Source of the DNA: Chloroflexota bacterium
GTDB lineage: Bacteria > Chloroflexota > Limnocylindria > Limnocylindrales > CSP1-4
Assembly: GCA_027364875.1 (NCBI GenBank)
Contig: DAHXON010000011.1
Coordinates: 18,235-51,561, forward strand
Reading direction: 5' to 3'
DNA length: 33,327 nt
Part shown: positions 32,546 through 33,327 of the stretch, in pieces
Layout of the letters: every line of letters starts with the position of its first letter
Numbering within the stretch: the first letter of the stretch is position 1
Position numbers and translations under genes: made by a program
Notes under the pieces: generated by a model
The model's input: the letters and a program-made list of their open reading frames with translations, nothing else
Told to the model about the DNA's origin: nothing
Databases searched by the model: none

Positions 32546-33307
32546 ATGGAACCAATGCTCAAGGCCCGGCTCGCGAATCGCGCGCCCCTGGATCTCACGC
32601 TGCTCGACGAGAAGGCCCTGATGGGCGTGATCGACCACTCCCTGCTCAAACCGGAGCTCACGCGAGCCGACGTCGCGGCCGGCTGCGACCTGGCGATGGA
32701 GTACGAGACGGCAACGGTGTGCTGCCGGCCGGCCGACCTGGTGTTCGTGGTCGGGCGTCTGCGGGGGTCGCCGGTTGGGCCGACCACGGTGGTCGGTTTT
32801 CCGCACGGCGCGAACGTGCCCGCCATCAAGGAGCGGGAGGCCGTCGTGGCAGTGGACGACGGCGCGGTCGAGCTCGACGTCGTGATCAACATCGGGGCGC
32901 TGCGCGCCGGCGAGCTGAGCTACGTCCGGGACGAGCTCGCGAGCCTCATCTACGCGGTCGCTCCCACGCCGGTCAAAGTGATCCTCGAGACGGCGTACCT
33001 GACCCCGGAGGAAGTGGAAACGGGCTGTCGCGTGGCCGTGGAGGCGCGGGCCGCGTTCGTCAAGAACGGAACGGGCTTCTCGCCGCGCGGCGCCGAGCCG
33101 GCCGAGATCGCCCTGATGCGGCGAGTGGTGGGGGACCGTGTGGGGGTCAAGGCCGCTCATGGCGTTCGAACCCTCGACGCCCTGCTGGCGGTCCTCGCCG
33201 CAGGCGCATGCCGCTGCGGGGCCACGGCCACTGCCTCCATCGCGGCGGAGGGGCGGGCTCGCGGCCGGGAAGCCGTTGCCGCCGCCCTGGCGGCTCGCGC
33301 CAGGTAG
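32546..33307 (+). CDS. Divergent DeoC-family aldolase (second copy)
   Basis: This is a 253-residue paralog of deoxyribose-phosphate aldolase without the encapsulation helix or Cys4 insert of the first copy. The barrel starts at LMGVIDHSLLKPELTRADV and has VVGFPHGANVPAIKEREA, VELDVVINIGALRAG (D111), FVKNGTGFSPRGAEPAE with the Schiff-base lysine K173, and VKAAHGVRTLDALL with K202. The catalytic lysines and aspartate are kept. The phosphate-binding parts differ: KTSTGY becomes KNGTGF, ASGGIR becomes AAHGVR, and the last loop is CGATATAS where the first copy has GASAGV. The substrate may therefore differ. The ATG at 32546 follows GGGGAGAG closely; 32525 and 32555 are alternative starts. The gene lies at the end of the visible operon. 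Confidence 0.88.
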   Translation: MEPMLKARLANRAPLDLTLLDEKALMGVIDHSLLKPELTRADVAAGCDLAMEYETATVCCRPADLVFVVGRLRGSPVGPTTVVGFPHGANVPAIKEREAVVAVDDGAVELDVVINIGALRAGELSYVRDELASLIYAVAPTPVKVILETAYLTPEEVETGCRVAVEARAAFVKNGTGFSPRGAEPAEIALMRRVVGDRVGVKAAHGVRTLDALLAVLAAGACRCGATATASIAAEGRARGREAVAAALAARAR

Positions 33308-33327
33308 CCTCGGAGGTCTCCGTTCCC

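Overview
The window is GC-rich, tightly packed bacterial chromosome. Most genes sit on the + strand in operons joined by ATGA or GTGA overlaps, and GTG starts are common. The mix of high GC, lipoproteins with Ala-rich lipoboxes, a SorC-family regulator, a split NAD synthetase and a DeoC/RpiB-type microcompartment would fit a Chloroflexota (Limnocylindria-like) or related high-GC lineage. That placement is an inference from style, since no marker gene here settles it.

Region 1 (40-12461) holds two complete Dpp/Opp-type peptide ABC transporter gene sets, each with two permeases and two ATPases. Between them lie two homologous family-5 substrate-binding lipoproteins in tandem. Region 2 (12526-15370) is a three-gene housekeeping operon: a glutaminase-type amidohydrolase, NAD+ synthase (nadE), and the 16S rRNA 2'-O-methyltransferase rsmI.

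Region 3 (15543-23619) is a nucleoside uptake and salvage block. It has a BMP-family binding lipoprotein, a double-domain ATPase and two permeases (NupNOPQ type), then a reverse-strand DHFR-like reductase and uridine-phosphorylase-like enzyme, then forward cytidine deaminase and purine nucleoside phosphorylase. Region 4 (23707-25489) carries a reverse-strand ssb and a seven-repeat RCC1-like lipoprotein.

Region 5 (25545-33307) is the most notable part. Behind an inverted pair of REP-like palindromes lies a SorC/DeoR-type regulator with a well-formed promoter and a candidate operator. It is followed by a bacterial microcompartment (BMC) operon: an RpiB-like isomerase, deoxyribose-phosphate aldolase (DeoC), a tandem-domain shell protein, a hexameric shell protein, a pentameric vertex protein, a CoA-acylating aldehyde dehydrogenase, a second tandem-domain shell protein, a 46-codon small ORF, two more vertex proteins and a second, divergent DeoC. 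The isomerase, first aldolase and dehydrogenase all begin with an amphipathic helix plus linker, as expected of encapsulation peptides.

Read together, regions 3 and 5 outline a pathway: nucleoside import, deamination, phosphorolysis to (deoxy)ribose-1-phosphate, conversion to the 5-phosphate, then DeoC cleavage to glyceraldehyde-3-phosphate and acetaldehyde inside a protein shell, where the dehydrogenase makes acetyl-CoA. A phosphopentomutase and a phosphotransacylase are needed to complete it and are not in the window. BMC loci with DeoC- and RpiB-type enzymes are a known class (sugar-phosphate-utilising, SPU). The adjacency to a dedicated nucleoside importer and salvage enzymes, the Cys4 insert in DeoC, the RpiB active-site change and the second DeoC are the points worth following up.
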